Shown here one piece after another: positions 15,358 to 22,254 of a stretch of DNA of 22,254 nucleotides. Origin of the DNA: a virus; the IMG/VR virus record IMGVR_UViG_3300025276_005122, positions 1 to 22,254 of that record; one strand, given 5' to 3'. The notes beneath the pieces were generated by a model. That model was not told the origin of the DNA and did no database searches. It saw only the letters and a list, made by a program, of their open reading frames with translations. The position numbers and the translations under genes were made by a program. Each line of letters begins with the position of its first letter. Within the stretch, counting starts at the first letter, position 1.

Positions 15358-16149
15358 TTATTTGATCTCGGTCGGTTTTTCTGTGGTTGTACCTGTCGCA
15401 CCGAGAGGCACTTCCACATCCGCTTTTTGACCGCCATATGCGACGACGTGATCAAAGTTATGGTACGCAATCGGGGGATTCGCCGTGAGGTCCAGGTATA
15501 GGAAATCGTATTTCTCGGGTGTGGCAGTGTGATAGATTTTGAGGAAGTTATCGGCACCCCCGAACTGGTCCCCGATCTCCTCCGCTACCTTCCCAAGTTC
15601 TTTGTTATTGGGGAAGGGGGACCCGATGATCATATGGGTACAATTGGACCGAATGATCGGAGAGACGGACCGATAGTTTTGACTAGACATCAAGAGTAAT
15701 TTGATGTTGTAATGCCTGAAGCGGGAGGCGAGGTGATTGAGGTAGGACTCACGCCGAATCTGACCGATGATGTCGTCCAGAACCAAGGCAATCTCGGGTC
15801 GGTCCTCCGGATTATCAAATCCTTCTTGGGATTTGATGATGCCTTGGACCAGGTCATCACTGTATTCATCGTGGCAACTGAATGCTTTGCGGAGAAAGCG
15901 AGAGGTTTTATCATTGTAAATCGTCGGACTGATACAGAAGACCTCATCAAAGAAGTCGGGTCCATAGAATTGACTATTGAGGAGTAAATTGCTGATGATG
16001 GTGCTCTTGCCCGTACGGATGGGACTGATCATCAGGAGGAGGGAGGGAGGTTGAGGTAAGATGGGATTGAGCGGTTTGGTCTTTTCCAGAGGTGGATCCT
16101 TGACCCGGAGCACTTGGAGCGGGTTACTGGATTCTTCGTCAGATGACAT
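15358..16149 (-). CDS. A32-type genome packaging ATPase
   Basis: A 263-residue ATPase that would pump the genome into preformed capsids. The P-loop is SPIRTGKST (residues 42-50), with Ser in place of the usual first Gly. The Walker B strand is ALVLDD (121-126) with the acidic pair at its end. SSQNYRSVSPIIRSN (155-169) is the sensor segment with Gln157 and Arg167, as in the FtsK-HerA packaging ATPases of NCLDVs, virophages and PLVs. Residues 1-35 are Pro/Lys-rich and the last 20 are a Thr/Gly-rich tail. Length is normal for the family. The start is ATG 16149 in ATATATG context, 20 nt after the stop of the Pro-rich protein. Position in a run with virion genes fits the role. Confidence 0.92.
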   Translation of the reverse strand: MSSDEESSNPLQVLRVKDPPLEKTKPLNPILPQPPSLLLMISPIRTGKSTIISNLLLNSQFYGPDFFDEVFCISPTIYNDKTSRFLRKAFSCHDEYSDDLVQGIIKSQEGFDNPEDRPEIALVLDDIIGQIRRESYLNHLASRFRHYNIKLLLMSSQNYRSVSPIIRSNCTHMIIGSPFPNNKELGKVAEEIGDQFGGADNFLKIYHTATPEKYDFLYLDLTANPPIAYHNFDHVVAYGGQKADVEVPLGATGTTTEKPTEIK

Positions 16150-16169
16150 ATATGATCCCCAACATTAAA

Positions 16170-16802
16170 TTATTGGAAGCACACCGAGAAGAAGTCGTCG
16201 GGGTCGGGGACGCCCAGTGCCTTGTTGATCTGCTGATTGACCCGATTCGCTTTCGCATATTCTTCTTGGGCATCCCGCTTCACCTTCTTTGCTGCCTTGC
16301 GTTTGATGTCATATGCTTCCACCGCCTTATTGGATGCCTGTTCGGTCATTGTCTGTAATTCAGCGACGGAGAGGTGGAGGAGGACCGATTCCTTGGGTGT
16401 CTGTTGGGGGGGGCGTGTGTCTTGCTGTTTCAGTGCTGCCTGCTCCTTCGCATCCTTCTTTAATTTGGCGTTCGCTTGACGAACAATCAGTGCCTTCTCT
16501 CTCGCTCGTTTCAGATGATCCAATTGCTTTTGCGATTTTGCCTTCTTGGGTTTGACGTCCTTGAAGATGTCTTCATCTACCGGGTGGACCCTCAGGGGGA
16601 CAGGTTCGGGAACCGGTTCGGGCACAGGTGGGGGTGGCATTGTGATCTCGCCGACCATACTCTCTAGTTTCGTCGTATCCACGTGGGACGCATCGTAATT
16701 CACGGATTCCGAGCGGACTTCGGAGGGAACAGGTGAGGGTGGAGGTGAGGGTGAGGGTTCCTCTGCGGGGGCATCGGGCATTGTGATTTCTGGGAGACTC
16801 AT
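16170..16802 (-). CDS. Pro-rich/basic coiled-coil protein with C-terminal DPDDFF tail
   Basis: A 210-residue protein. Residues 1-75 are Pro/Glu-rich with the pentamer EITMP twice (5-9 and 52-56). Residues 84-120 are a highly basic helix with the pattern SQKQLDHLKRAREKAL, known to me as a recurring motif in small virus proteins of protists. A second helical region runs 140-195, and the end is DPDDFFSVCFQ. No enzymatic motif is visible. A role in the virion core or in DNA binding is possible; the ending may be a peptide that is recognised by another virion protein. It lies directly between the ATPase and the penton-like gene. The start in TATATG context is preceded by ATAATTTTC. Confidence 0.78.
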   Translation of the reverse strand: MSLPEITMPDAPAEEPSPSPPPSPVPSEVRSESVNYDASHVDTTKLESMVGEITMPPPPVPEPVPEPVPLRVHPVDEDIFKDVKPKKAKSQKQLDHLKRAREKALIVRQANAKLKKDAKEQAALKQQDTRPPQQTPKESVLLHLSVAELQTMTEQASNKAVEAYDIKRKAAKKVKRDAQEEYAKANRVNQQINKALGVPDPDDFFSVCFQ

Positions 16803-16833
16803 ATACCTCTGAATAGAAAATTATAGAAACTCA

Positions 16834-18933
16834 TTAACCGCATTTGTGTTTGGTGCGGAAATGGAGGATGACGACCGTTTCCCCCGAGAGGTCCTTGGAG
16901 ATATGTTCGTCCTTATCCACGAAATCAATCTGGAGATCGTTGATGACGAGTGGAGCATTGTTTTTCAGTTCTAGGTAGATGGGGGAGGACTGCTGGAAGA
17001 AGAGCGGTCCCGTGGTTTCCCCGCTATTGCTAAATCGCGGAAGCGACCAGAGAATCTTGCTGGTCAGACCCTTACAGAAGTTGAAGGACTGATGGGTCAG
17101 GGAGGGACATTTCACGAATAATTGCTTCGGAGTGTAGTCCAATCCCGAACCCGAATTGACGACCCACTTACAGTTGGACAGACCATTCGGATCCAGACCG
17201 CCCGCATCGCTGAGTGTCCCTTGATGGTCATACCCATCGTACGAGAGGACATTCCCTGGCATCACATCGCTTGGAAATCCCAACCACGACCGACAATTCT
17301 CCGTGGACCCTTGGTTGCTGTATTCCCCCGATCCATCGCCCGCATTCGCTAGAATCAATCCGTATCCGTATTTGATTGCTTCGCTGGCAATTAAGGCACC
17401 CCCCCCTGGATGGATGGTAGATCCATCCATACACGCGTAGGACGGTTGGGCACCGATGCCCCGGATTCGGGTTTGAGTCCGTTCCAAGGACGCTTGATTG
17501 AAAAACAAGTCATCGTAGATTGACTTGCCCCAGAAACTGGATCCGCCTGAGGGTGGGGGGTATGCTCCCCCGAGTGGGACATTATCTGGGAAATTGTATC
17601 CATCCGTTTCCCCGTGCCTTCGGGACCACGGCAAGGGAACCTCATAATGAGTGAGTGTAAAGAAACGGGTCTTGGTGGACAGATTGAATTGGGGATACAG
17701 TGCTTGGGTCGTGGTACCGGTCGGTTTGAATGCCCTGTGGAGTCCCAGGATAGACCACGCGTTGTTCGTGGTATCCATCAAGACTCGGGGGTTGATGAAG
17801 GTATCGTCGGATAACCACACTTTCATTCCTTCCCCCTCTATGGTCCAATTCAGTCGGTTCAAATTCGCTGCTCCGTAGGGGGCAACGAGGTCCGTTTTAT
17901 CCACCTTCGCCGCCCAGGCAGTCGCATCTACCGCTACGATCGCCGGTCCGTAGTATTCTACTTCCCGCATATCCATAATTCCCGCCCCCCCTAACACCCT
18001 GGACTGCCAGAGTTCCAGTTTGCCTGTTCTGCCATCATACTTGACTTTGTAATCGCAATACTCGTCAATTCCTCCGAGATACCAGTCGGGATTGCTGGGA
18101 CTCCCCGCTGCTGCCTGACTGCTACGGACCGACGGTCGGGTCAACCCAATCTCCCATCCTTCATTGACATCCAGTCCCGCTGCTCCGCCATTGGTGATCG
18201 CCTCGGTGATCACCACTGACATCGCCCCCTTCGTCTTGTCCAGGGCACTCGTCATCGTGATCGGAAGATTCTTGATTTGAGCGATCCCTGCTGTGTCCCA
18301 CGGGATGATGGGGGTGGACCCGTCAATCGTACGCTTGATTCGTTTGGTTGCCTTATCATACGCCAACGACACCACGTTGTTCTGAATGGAATCGCCTAGA
18401 AATTGGAAGGTGAGTTCCTGCCCCGAAATATCATTGACGACAGGGGTTCTCGGAACGGGATCTTCGGTTGCCACGCTGGTCTGCGTGAGTCGGTAGGACC
18501 ATCCACCCGGGACCGCAGTCGGTAACCCCCCTGACGCAGGTTTGGTCACCACGACACCCGACCACGCAAGATTCGGGTGAGTGCCGAATGCGTCGCTCAG
18601 GACCTTTTGGAGGACCGTCTCCACCTGCTCCCGAGTGTAGGTACCCCGGGGCATCTTGACGGGGATCGGGATATTGGTAGAGGTGAATTTCAGTCGTTCG
18701 GCGACGGACTGATCCAGCATCTCCCCAAAGTAACACATAAATACACTGTCATCCTGAATCACGACTTCGGGACTCCTATGGATCTTGGCACTGACCACTC
18801 CGACTTCCGAGTGGGGAGGGAGTGTGATTGTATTGCTCATCGCATTATGAAAGGAATTGGGGTTCTGGATTCCCAGCACATTATCCGAGGTGGTATATTC
18901 ACCTTGGGCATTGGAGAGGATGACTAACGACAT
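16834..18933 (-). CDS. penton / minor capsid-like protein, 699 residues
   Basis: A large virion protein. The N-terminus has FHNAMSNTITLPPHSEVGVV (residues 28-47) followed by SAKIHRSPEVVI, a pattern I associate with minor-capsid or penton-type proteins of PLV-like viruses: a strand, LPP, then an Ala/Val-rich strand. A Gly-rich middle follows. The end has SPIYLELKNN, PLVINDLQIDFVDKDE and LSGETVVILHFRTKHK, a jelly-roll-like finish also seen in such proteins. The open frame extends upstream to 19176, but that extension is antisense to the small basic gene and not protein-like; the ATG at 18933 with TATATG context is chosen. The stop is 31 nt from the Pro-rich gene. Confidence 0.75.
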   Translation of the reverse strand: MSLVILSNAQGEYTTSDNVLGIQNPNSFHNAMSNTITLPPHSEVGVVSAKIHRSPEVVIQDDSVFMCYFGEMLDQSVAERLKFTSTNIPIPVKMPRGTYTREQVETVLQKVLSDAFGTHPNLAWSGVVVTKPASGGLPTAVPGGWSYRLTQTSVATEDPVPRTPVVNDISGQELTFQFLGDSIQNNVVSLAYDKATKRIKRTIDGSTPIIPWDTAGIAQIKNLPITMTSALDKTKGAMSVVITEAITNGGAAGLDVNEGWEIGLTRPSVRSSQAAAGSPSNPDWYLGGIDEYCDYKVKYDGRTGKLELWQSRVLGGAGIMDMREVEYYGPAIVAVDATAWAAKVDKTDLVAPYGAANLNRLNWTIEGEGMKVWLSDDTFINPRVLMDTTNNAWSILGLHRAFKPTGTTTQALYPQFNLSTKTRFFTLTHYEVPLPWSRRHGETDGYNFPDNVPLGGAYPPPSGGSSFWGKSIYDDLFFNQASLERTQTRIRGIGAQPSYACMDGSTIHPGGGALIASEAIKYGYGLILANAGDGSGEYSNQGSTENCRSWLGFPSDVMPGNVLSYDGYDHQGTLSDAGGLDPNGLSNCKWVVNSGSGLDYTPKQLFVKCPSLTHQSFNFCKGLTSKILWSLPRFSNSGETTGPLFFQQSSPIYLELKNNAPLVINDLQIDFVDKDEHISKDLSGETVVILHFRTKHKCG

Positions 18934-18973
18934 ATACTCTGTCTGCGAAATTAAATCTGCGACAGTGTACAAG
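18934..18973. promoter_or_regulatory. 40-bp divergent promoter
   Basis: This is the only space between the penton-like gene (minus) and the small basic gene (plus). It holds AAATTAAAT in its centre, flanked by TCTGCGA on both sides: a 7-bp direct repeat separated by 7 bp of AT. CTGTC and GACAG lie outside. Both start codons are within 25 nt of the AT core, which must serve both directions. Confidence 0.6.
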
Positions 18974-19156
18974 ATGGTAAAACGTAAGATGAAGGCGAAG
19001 GTGGTGAAATCCGTGTCAGAGAATGCGTCCGAACCCCGTTCCGCGACAGACACGCTCCAGTACAATCTACCCAAGGGCGTCAAGGACGATAGAAAGGTCC
19101 GACCTAAGGATGTGTTTGAAGGGTTCGTAGATCCTAAGAAGAAGAAGAAGAGATAG
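18974..19156 (+). CDS. 60-residue basic protein with Lys-rich end
   Basis: A short protein with basic N-terminus (MVKRKMKAKVVK), a middle with SATDTLQYNLPKG, and the end DPKKKKKR, like a nuclear localisation signal. I do not recognise it. DNA binding or a nuclear role is possible from composition. The ATG at 18974 is the first in frame after the divergent promoter; a longer version from 18857 would overlap the penton-like gene. The stop TAG is followed after two bases by repeat copy 3. It could also be a chance reading frame, but the opposite strand here is clearly not coding. Confidence 0.6.
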   Translation: MVKRKMKAKVVKSVSENASEPRSATDTLQYNLPKGVKDDRKVRPKDVFEGFVDPKKKKKR

Positions 19157-19158
19157 AT

Positions 19159-19277
19159 CCCGTCCACCCCGTCCACCCCGTCCAGGCAGATTTGGGAAAA
19201 CTATTTGCTTGTGGATTTTATGGTTCCCTATTTTTTAAAAAAGACTTTCGTCAAAAGTGCCTGGACGGGGTGGACGG
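19159..19277. repeat. CCGTCCA palindromic element, copy 3 (inverted)
   Basis: The inner arms CCGTCCACCCCGTCCAGGCA (19169-19188) and the exact reverse complement at 19258-19277 are perfect over 20 bp; the left arm has one further unit. The core has AAAACTATTTGCT on the plus strand, which in copies 1 and 2 is on the minus strand, so this copy is in the opposite orientation. It begins 2 nt after the stop codon of the small basic gene. Confidence 0.88.
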
Positions 19278-19302
19278 AGACCCTTTTAGACGAAAAATAC
19301 AC

Positions 19303-19384
19303 AATATCCTAGGGTCCCCCCTAGTGATTCCGTCCACCCTAGGGGGTGGACGGAACCTGGACGGGGGTGGACGGGGGTGGACGG
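19303..19384. repeat. degenerate fourth repeat unit and hairpin
   Basis: AATATCCTAG (19303-19312), a block found in the core of copies 1 and 2, is followed by a perfect 12-bp inverted repeat, TTCCGTCCACCC (19328-19339) and GGGTGGACGGAA (19344-19355) with a TAGG loop, and then a 10-bp tandem unit ACGGGGGTGG (19359-19384). No gene can be supported between 19157 and 19436. Confidence 0.75.
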
Positions 19385-19436
19385 TGTGAGACGACTCATT
19401 GAGATAGACAAAATAGACCCTATCCCTATCTATTCT

Positions 19437-21848
19437 CTATCCTACGACCTCCACGTCACCATCCTGTTCGTCGTCAAAGATCGCTAGGTGATCTGCCTTC
19501 TGGTCCCTCTTGAAGGACTTTCGTAGCACGTCCAGGGGGGCGAAGTGGATACAGCGATGGCGAGTGCTACCGTGACCCGCATCCGGACGGGCGGGTTTGA
19601 GTTCGTTATCACGGAATAGGCGATGGGACATCACCCAGAATTGCGATTCGTTCTCCCGCCGTCCCCCGTTGTATCCGCCGTGATTCGTATCCATATATGC
19701 TTGAAAGACGGTCTTCTTGAAGACGAGCAAGGTTCCACTGTTGGTAACGATGCCAGGTTCGTCATTGAACCCCCAGTCCTGTTCTTCGCCATCTATCGTG
19801 ACCTCCGAACCGCTGGTACTGGTCCAGAGGATACCCGTATTGAGAACCTTGTACCAGTATCGTATCACGGAATTCCACCCCTGTTGGATTTGGTTGAACG
19901 CCAGTTCGGTCTTCGGGAACTCGCCTGGGTTGAACGACGAGATATCCCGAGCATAGAGTACCTTCGCCCACGAGGAGCACATCTCCTGATTTTGGGGTTC
20001 ATCGTACTTCCGTCCTTGGATCTTGGTGAAGTACTCTCCCGACTGTTTTTTGGTCTTCGTGTCTAGGTGGGAATCGTCGCACTCTAGACACATATGACGC
20101 CTATCGTCCTTGGTGACCTGCGAGAATCGCTCCGCATTCGTCGTCAGAATGAAGGCAGTGGTATTCTTGATCTGATACGCCTTATGGTGCTTGACCCGAA
20201 TTTCCTGCTTGGATTCCGTAATCAGATTCTTCAGGACCTCACCCGTTTTGGCATCACCCCCGAAGAATGCCTCGTCAAAGTTGATACAGCATTTACCCTC
20301 CATCGTCGTATTGAACGATCCGATCAGCGAGTCAATGTTGGCACACTGACCGTAGTATCCCGTATCCCGCTCCCCGTCTAGGATATGGGAGAACATCTCC
20401 AGGATCGTACCCTTGCCCCCACCCTGGCGACTACGAATACATAGCATCACGCCGATTTTGACGTGGGGTTTCTGGAGGACCCAGGCGAACCAATTGAGAA
20501 CGTAGTTATATTGGTCTTCGTTGCCCGAACACCAGACGTCCCTCAAGTGGTCCAGGAGGGGTTGACACATCGTCTCATCGGCACTCTGGGAACTCTCCGC
20601 CGTGATGAAGTACCCCTTCCACAGATTGTAAATGTTGTGTCGGGTCTCAGACGGGTCAAAGTCAATCGCACGCACACAGCGACGCTTGGGGGACCCCGAC
20701 CAGATCTTATCAGGTCGTATTTCCCTCATCTTGCCCGTGGAGTCCTCCACGAGGAATTTATACATCTCCAGGTCGTTCGCCATATCCACGGGTTTCTTCA
20801 GATAGTGCTTGCCGTTATCTAGGTAGATGATGTTGGAGTGGGATTTGTTGTAGATGTACGTCTCGTTGATATACTCTACGAGTGCCAGCGATCCCCGACT
20901 CTTGTAGATGGACTCATAGACATTCTCGGTTGTGTCTTCGTCCGCCATCTTACGGATGGTCTTGTAGGTGAGGGGTGTCCCGGCAGGTCGGGACTCAAAT
21001 CCATTCCAACGAACCTTGTTGGATTTCTTATTATACGAATCACCCCCTTGACTGAATTCCTCATACAATTCATATCCCGTGATGAGATCGCCCAACTCAC
21101 GGAAGTTGGTGTAGAGTGCCATACTGACTTTCAACCAGTCATCGGAGTCATTCTTACGCTCGGGTGACAGACGAGCGAGATACCCTCGCATCGTGTCCTC
21201 ATCACAGGTCTCCACTGCGACTACGAGTTCCTGACCCTGGACCACGATCTCAATCTCCTCGGCACCCTCTACGACCTCTACGAAGTCAGGGTTGACGAAG
21301 TTCATCTTGGATTCATTGAAGAAGATCTTGATCTGATCCCACTCTAGGTTCACGAACGTCGTCCCTATGACCTGTCTCGGACTCCCCTGGGAGTCCGACA
21401 CAGGTTCCCAGATGTTCCGCTTCTGAGCGATCAGGTCAATATCGTCTGCTTTGTGGAAGTAGCGAGGGTTCGCCAGATTGATCTCACAGTTGAACTCAGG
21501 GAGACCCGTGATAGATACGAAGAAGTGGTATCCCTTGACGGTCTCCGTGTGATATGCTCCACACTCCCGGAGGTGATCAAAGAAGGCAGGATTCTTGAAG
21601 ATCTTTGTGTCAAAATCCAGGACGTACAGTGCCTCTGCGTACTTGATGGAGAAGGAGTAGTTGTTCCATTCGGCGTGCCCTATCCGATTGTTGATGATAT
21701 CGGCACGAGACATATTGGACTTCTCTCCGTAGGGTTTCTTCCTACCATTGGGTCCCTCAGCGGGATCTACCTTGATCTTGCGGTAGATGCCTTCGCCATA
21801 TCGTTCCTCCAAGGCAACCGCAAAGTCAGGGATCAGGAATTCGGTCAT
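19437..21848 (-). CDS. primase-polymerase fused to superfamily 3 helicase
   Basis: An 803-residue replication protein. Residues 70-140 are an archaeo-eukaryotic primase-polymerase core: LDFD with metal ligands D78 and D80, KGYHFF with H108, and IDLI with D138. Residues 215-305 resemble a PriCT-2 linker domain (DDWLKVSMAL, then SNKVRWNGF). The helicase follows: P-loop SRQGGGKGT (473-481), with Gly after the Lys, Walker B CINFDEAFF (521-529), sensor LTTN (568-571) and Arg finger DDRR (581-584), in the manner of DUF5906/D5-type helicases. The protein would unwind the genome and prime or copy DNA. It is the only replication gene seen in the window. The start has CATATG context with AAGATTATAA upstream. 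Confidence 0.92.
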   Translation of the reverse strand: MTEFLIPDFAVALEERYGEGIYRKIKVDPAEGPNGRKKPYGEKSNMSRADIINNRIGHAEWNNYSFSIKYAEALYVLDFDTKIFKNPAFFDHLRECGAYHTETVKGYHFFVSITGLPEFNCEINLANPRYFHKADDIDLIAQKRNIWEPVSDSQGSPRQVIGTTFVNLEWDQIKIFFNESKMNFVNPDFVEVVEGAEEIEIVVQGQELVVAVETCDEDTMRGYLARLSPERKNDSDDWLKVSMALYTNFRELGDLITGYELYEEFSQGGDSYNKKSNKVRWNGFESRPAGTPLTYKTIRKMADEDTTENVYESIYKSRGSLALVEYINETYIYNKSHSNIIYLDNGKHYLKKPVDMANDLEMYKFLVEDSTGKMREIRPDKIWSGSPKRRCVRAIDFDPSETRHNIYNLWKGYFITAESSQSADETMCQPLLDHLRDVWCSGNEDQYNYVLNWFAWVLQKPHVKIGVMLCIRSRQGGGKGTILEMFSHILDGERDTGYYGQCANIDSLIGSFNTTMEGKCCINFDEAFFGGDAKTGEVLKNLITESKQEIRVKHHKAYQIKNTTAFILTTNAERFSQVTKDDRRHMCLECDDSHLDTKTKKQSGEYFTKIQGRKYDEPQNQEMCSSWAKVLYARDISSFNPGEFPKTELAFNQIQQGWNSVIRYWYKVLNTGILWTSTSGSEVTIDGEEQDWGFNDEPGIVTNSGTLLVFKKTVFQAYMDTNHGGYNGGRRENESQFWVMSHRLFRDNELKPARPDAGHGSTRHRCIHFAPLDVLRKSFKRDQKADHLAIFDDEQDGDVEVVG

Positions 21849-21981
21849 ATGATACTCCAGTTATAATCTTTTTGCCTCTATTCCTTATATCCAATTTCCC
21901 GTCAAGTCTGCGAATCGTCTGTCTGTCATACATTTCCTAGGACCCATCAAATTTTTCTCCCCTCTACCCTATACGACTGTG
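21849..21981. promoter_or_regulatory. divergent spacer upstream of PrimPol
   Basis: This 133-bp spacer separates the PrimPol-helicase (minus) from a basic-protein gene (plus). AAGATTATAA on the minus strand (21861-21870) is a TATA-like core 13-22 nt from the PrimPol start; CAAATTTTTC on the plus strand near 21949-21958 could serve the other gene. No repeat element is present. Confidence 0.4.
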
Positions 21982-22254
21982 ATGGCACGCAAACCCGATA
22001 ACCGCAACACCAAGTGCTTCAAGACCTTCAACGGGAACGTCGTTCCCATCAACTCCGCCACCTGTATCAAGGGCAGACAGGGTCTCCATAAGGGCGAGAG
22101 TCCGCCTAAGAATCCTACGGGTCCCCGCAAGGGCAAGGCAAAGGCAAAGGCACCCGCCAAGGCGAAACCGAAGGCGAAGGCACCCGCCAAGGCAAAGGCA
22201 CCACCCCCACCGAAACCAAAACCACCCCCACCCGCACCCAAACCAGGTAAGAGC
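21982..22254 (+). CDS. Lys/Ala/Pro-rich basic protein, truncated by window end
   Basis: The open frame runs for 91 codons from the ATG at 21982 to the window edge without a stop. The first 40 residues are an ordered-looking piece with two Cys (MARKPDNRNTKCF and ATCIKGRQGLHKGE). From about 50 it is built from KAKAPAK-type repeats, then PPPPKPKPPPP. The composition is that of histone H1-like tails or viral DNA-condensing proteins, which is an inference. The repetitive codons (AAG GCA, CCC) probably broke the assembly. The opposite strand is also open but would be an extreme Gly/Ala/Phe sequence and is rejected. Confidence 0.7.
   Translation, partial: MARKPDNRNTKCFKTFNGNVVPINSATCIKGRQGLHKGESPPKNPTGPRKGKAKAKAPAKAKPKAKAPAKAKAPPPPKPKPPPPAPKPGKS

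Noticed and set aside
18934-19176. 81-residue N-terminal extension of the penton-like protein
   Set aside because: The extension is antisense to the small basic gene, starts at the edge of a repeat element, and looks unlike a protein start; the ATG at 18933 has the usual TATATG context.
19159-19384. Tandem CCGTCCA units considered as a CRISPR array
   Set aside because: The units are 8-10 bp with no spacers of uniform length and no cas genes; they form palindrome arms.
21969-22241. Minus-strand Gly/Ala/Phe-rich open frame at the right end
   Set aside because: It is the mirror of a Lys/Ala/Pro-rich repeat on the plus strand; the plus-strand frame has a normal non-repetitive start and a better codon pattern.

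Overview
The window looks like part of a double-stranded DNA virus of a eukaryotic microbe, most likely an alga or other protist, in the polinton-like virus (PLV) / small nucleocytoplasmic-virus sphere. The evidence is a block of double-jelly-roll-type capsid proteins, an A32-type packaging ATPase, a primase-polymerase fused to a superfamily 3 helicase, a small DUF5754-like protein shared by protist DNA viruses, and two stand-alone adenine-type DNA methyltransferases. Genes are packed with spacers of tens of bases, there are no ribosome-binding sites of bacterial type, no tRNA and no rRNA. All family names are recalled from sequence pattern; no search was run. No protein-primed DNA polymerase, integrase or maturation protease lies inside the window, and both ends fall in low-complexity DNA, so this is probably an assembly-broken fragment.

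Layout. 1-1767: a CCA-repeat end, a beta-class DNA methyltransferase and a small Pro/Lys-rich protein on the minus strand, then two small plus-strand genes of unknown role (one perhaps AP2-like). 1764-13455: the virion block, all on the minus strand: a 1958-residue giant structural protein, then three different major-capsid-type proteins (579, 464 and 683 residues) with the DUF5754-like gene between two of them. 13456-16802: a tiny membrane protein on the plus strand, a second methyltransferase, a Gly/Ala-rich hydrophobic candidate virion protein, the packaging ATPase and a Pro-rich/basic protein. 16834-18933: a penton/minor-capsid-like protein. 18974-19156: a small basic protein in the opposite direction. 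19159-19384: a compound palindromic repeat. 19437-21848: the PrimPol-SF3 helicase. 21982-end: a truncated Lys/Ala/Pro-rich basic protein.

How it fits together. PrimPol-helicase would replicate the genome, the ATPase would package it, the three capsid-type proteins plus the penton-like and giant proteins would build the particle, and several short basic proteins could condense DNA or act in the core. The methyltransferases have no restriction partner here and may mark viral DNA.

The main points worth a second look are: (i) three distinct capsid-type genes in one cluster; (ii) a family of about 110-120 bp palindromic CCGTCCA elements found only between genes, one copy in opposite orientation; (iii) a perfect hairpin whose stem holds the stop codons of two convergent genes, which exposes a 35-residue membrane protein; (iv) a shared leader motif and start-codon inverted repeats at the virion genes, unlike the ATATG-type context used by most other genes.
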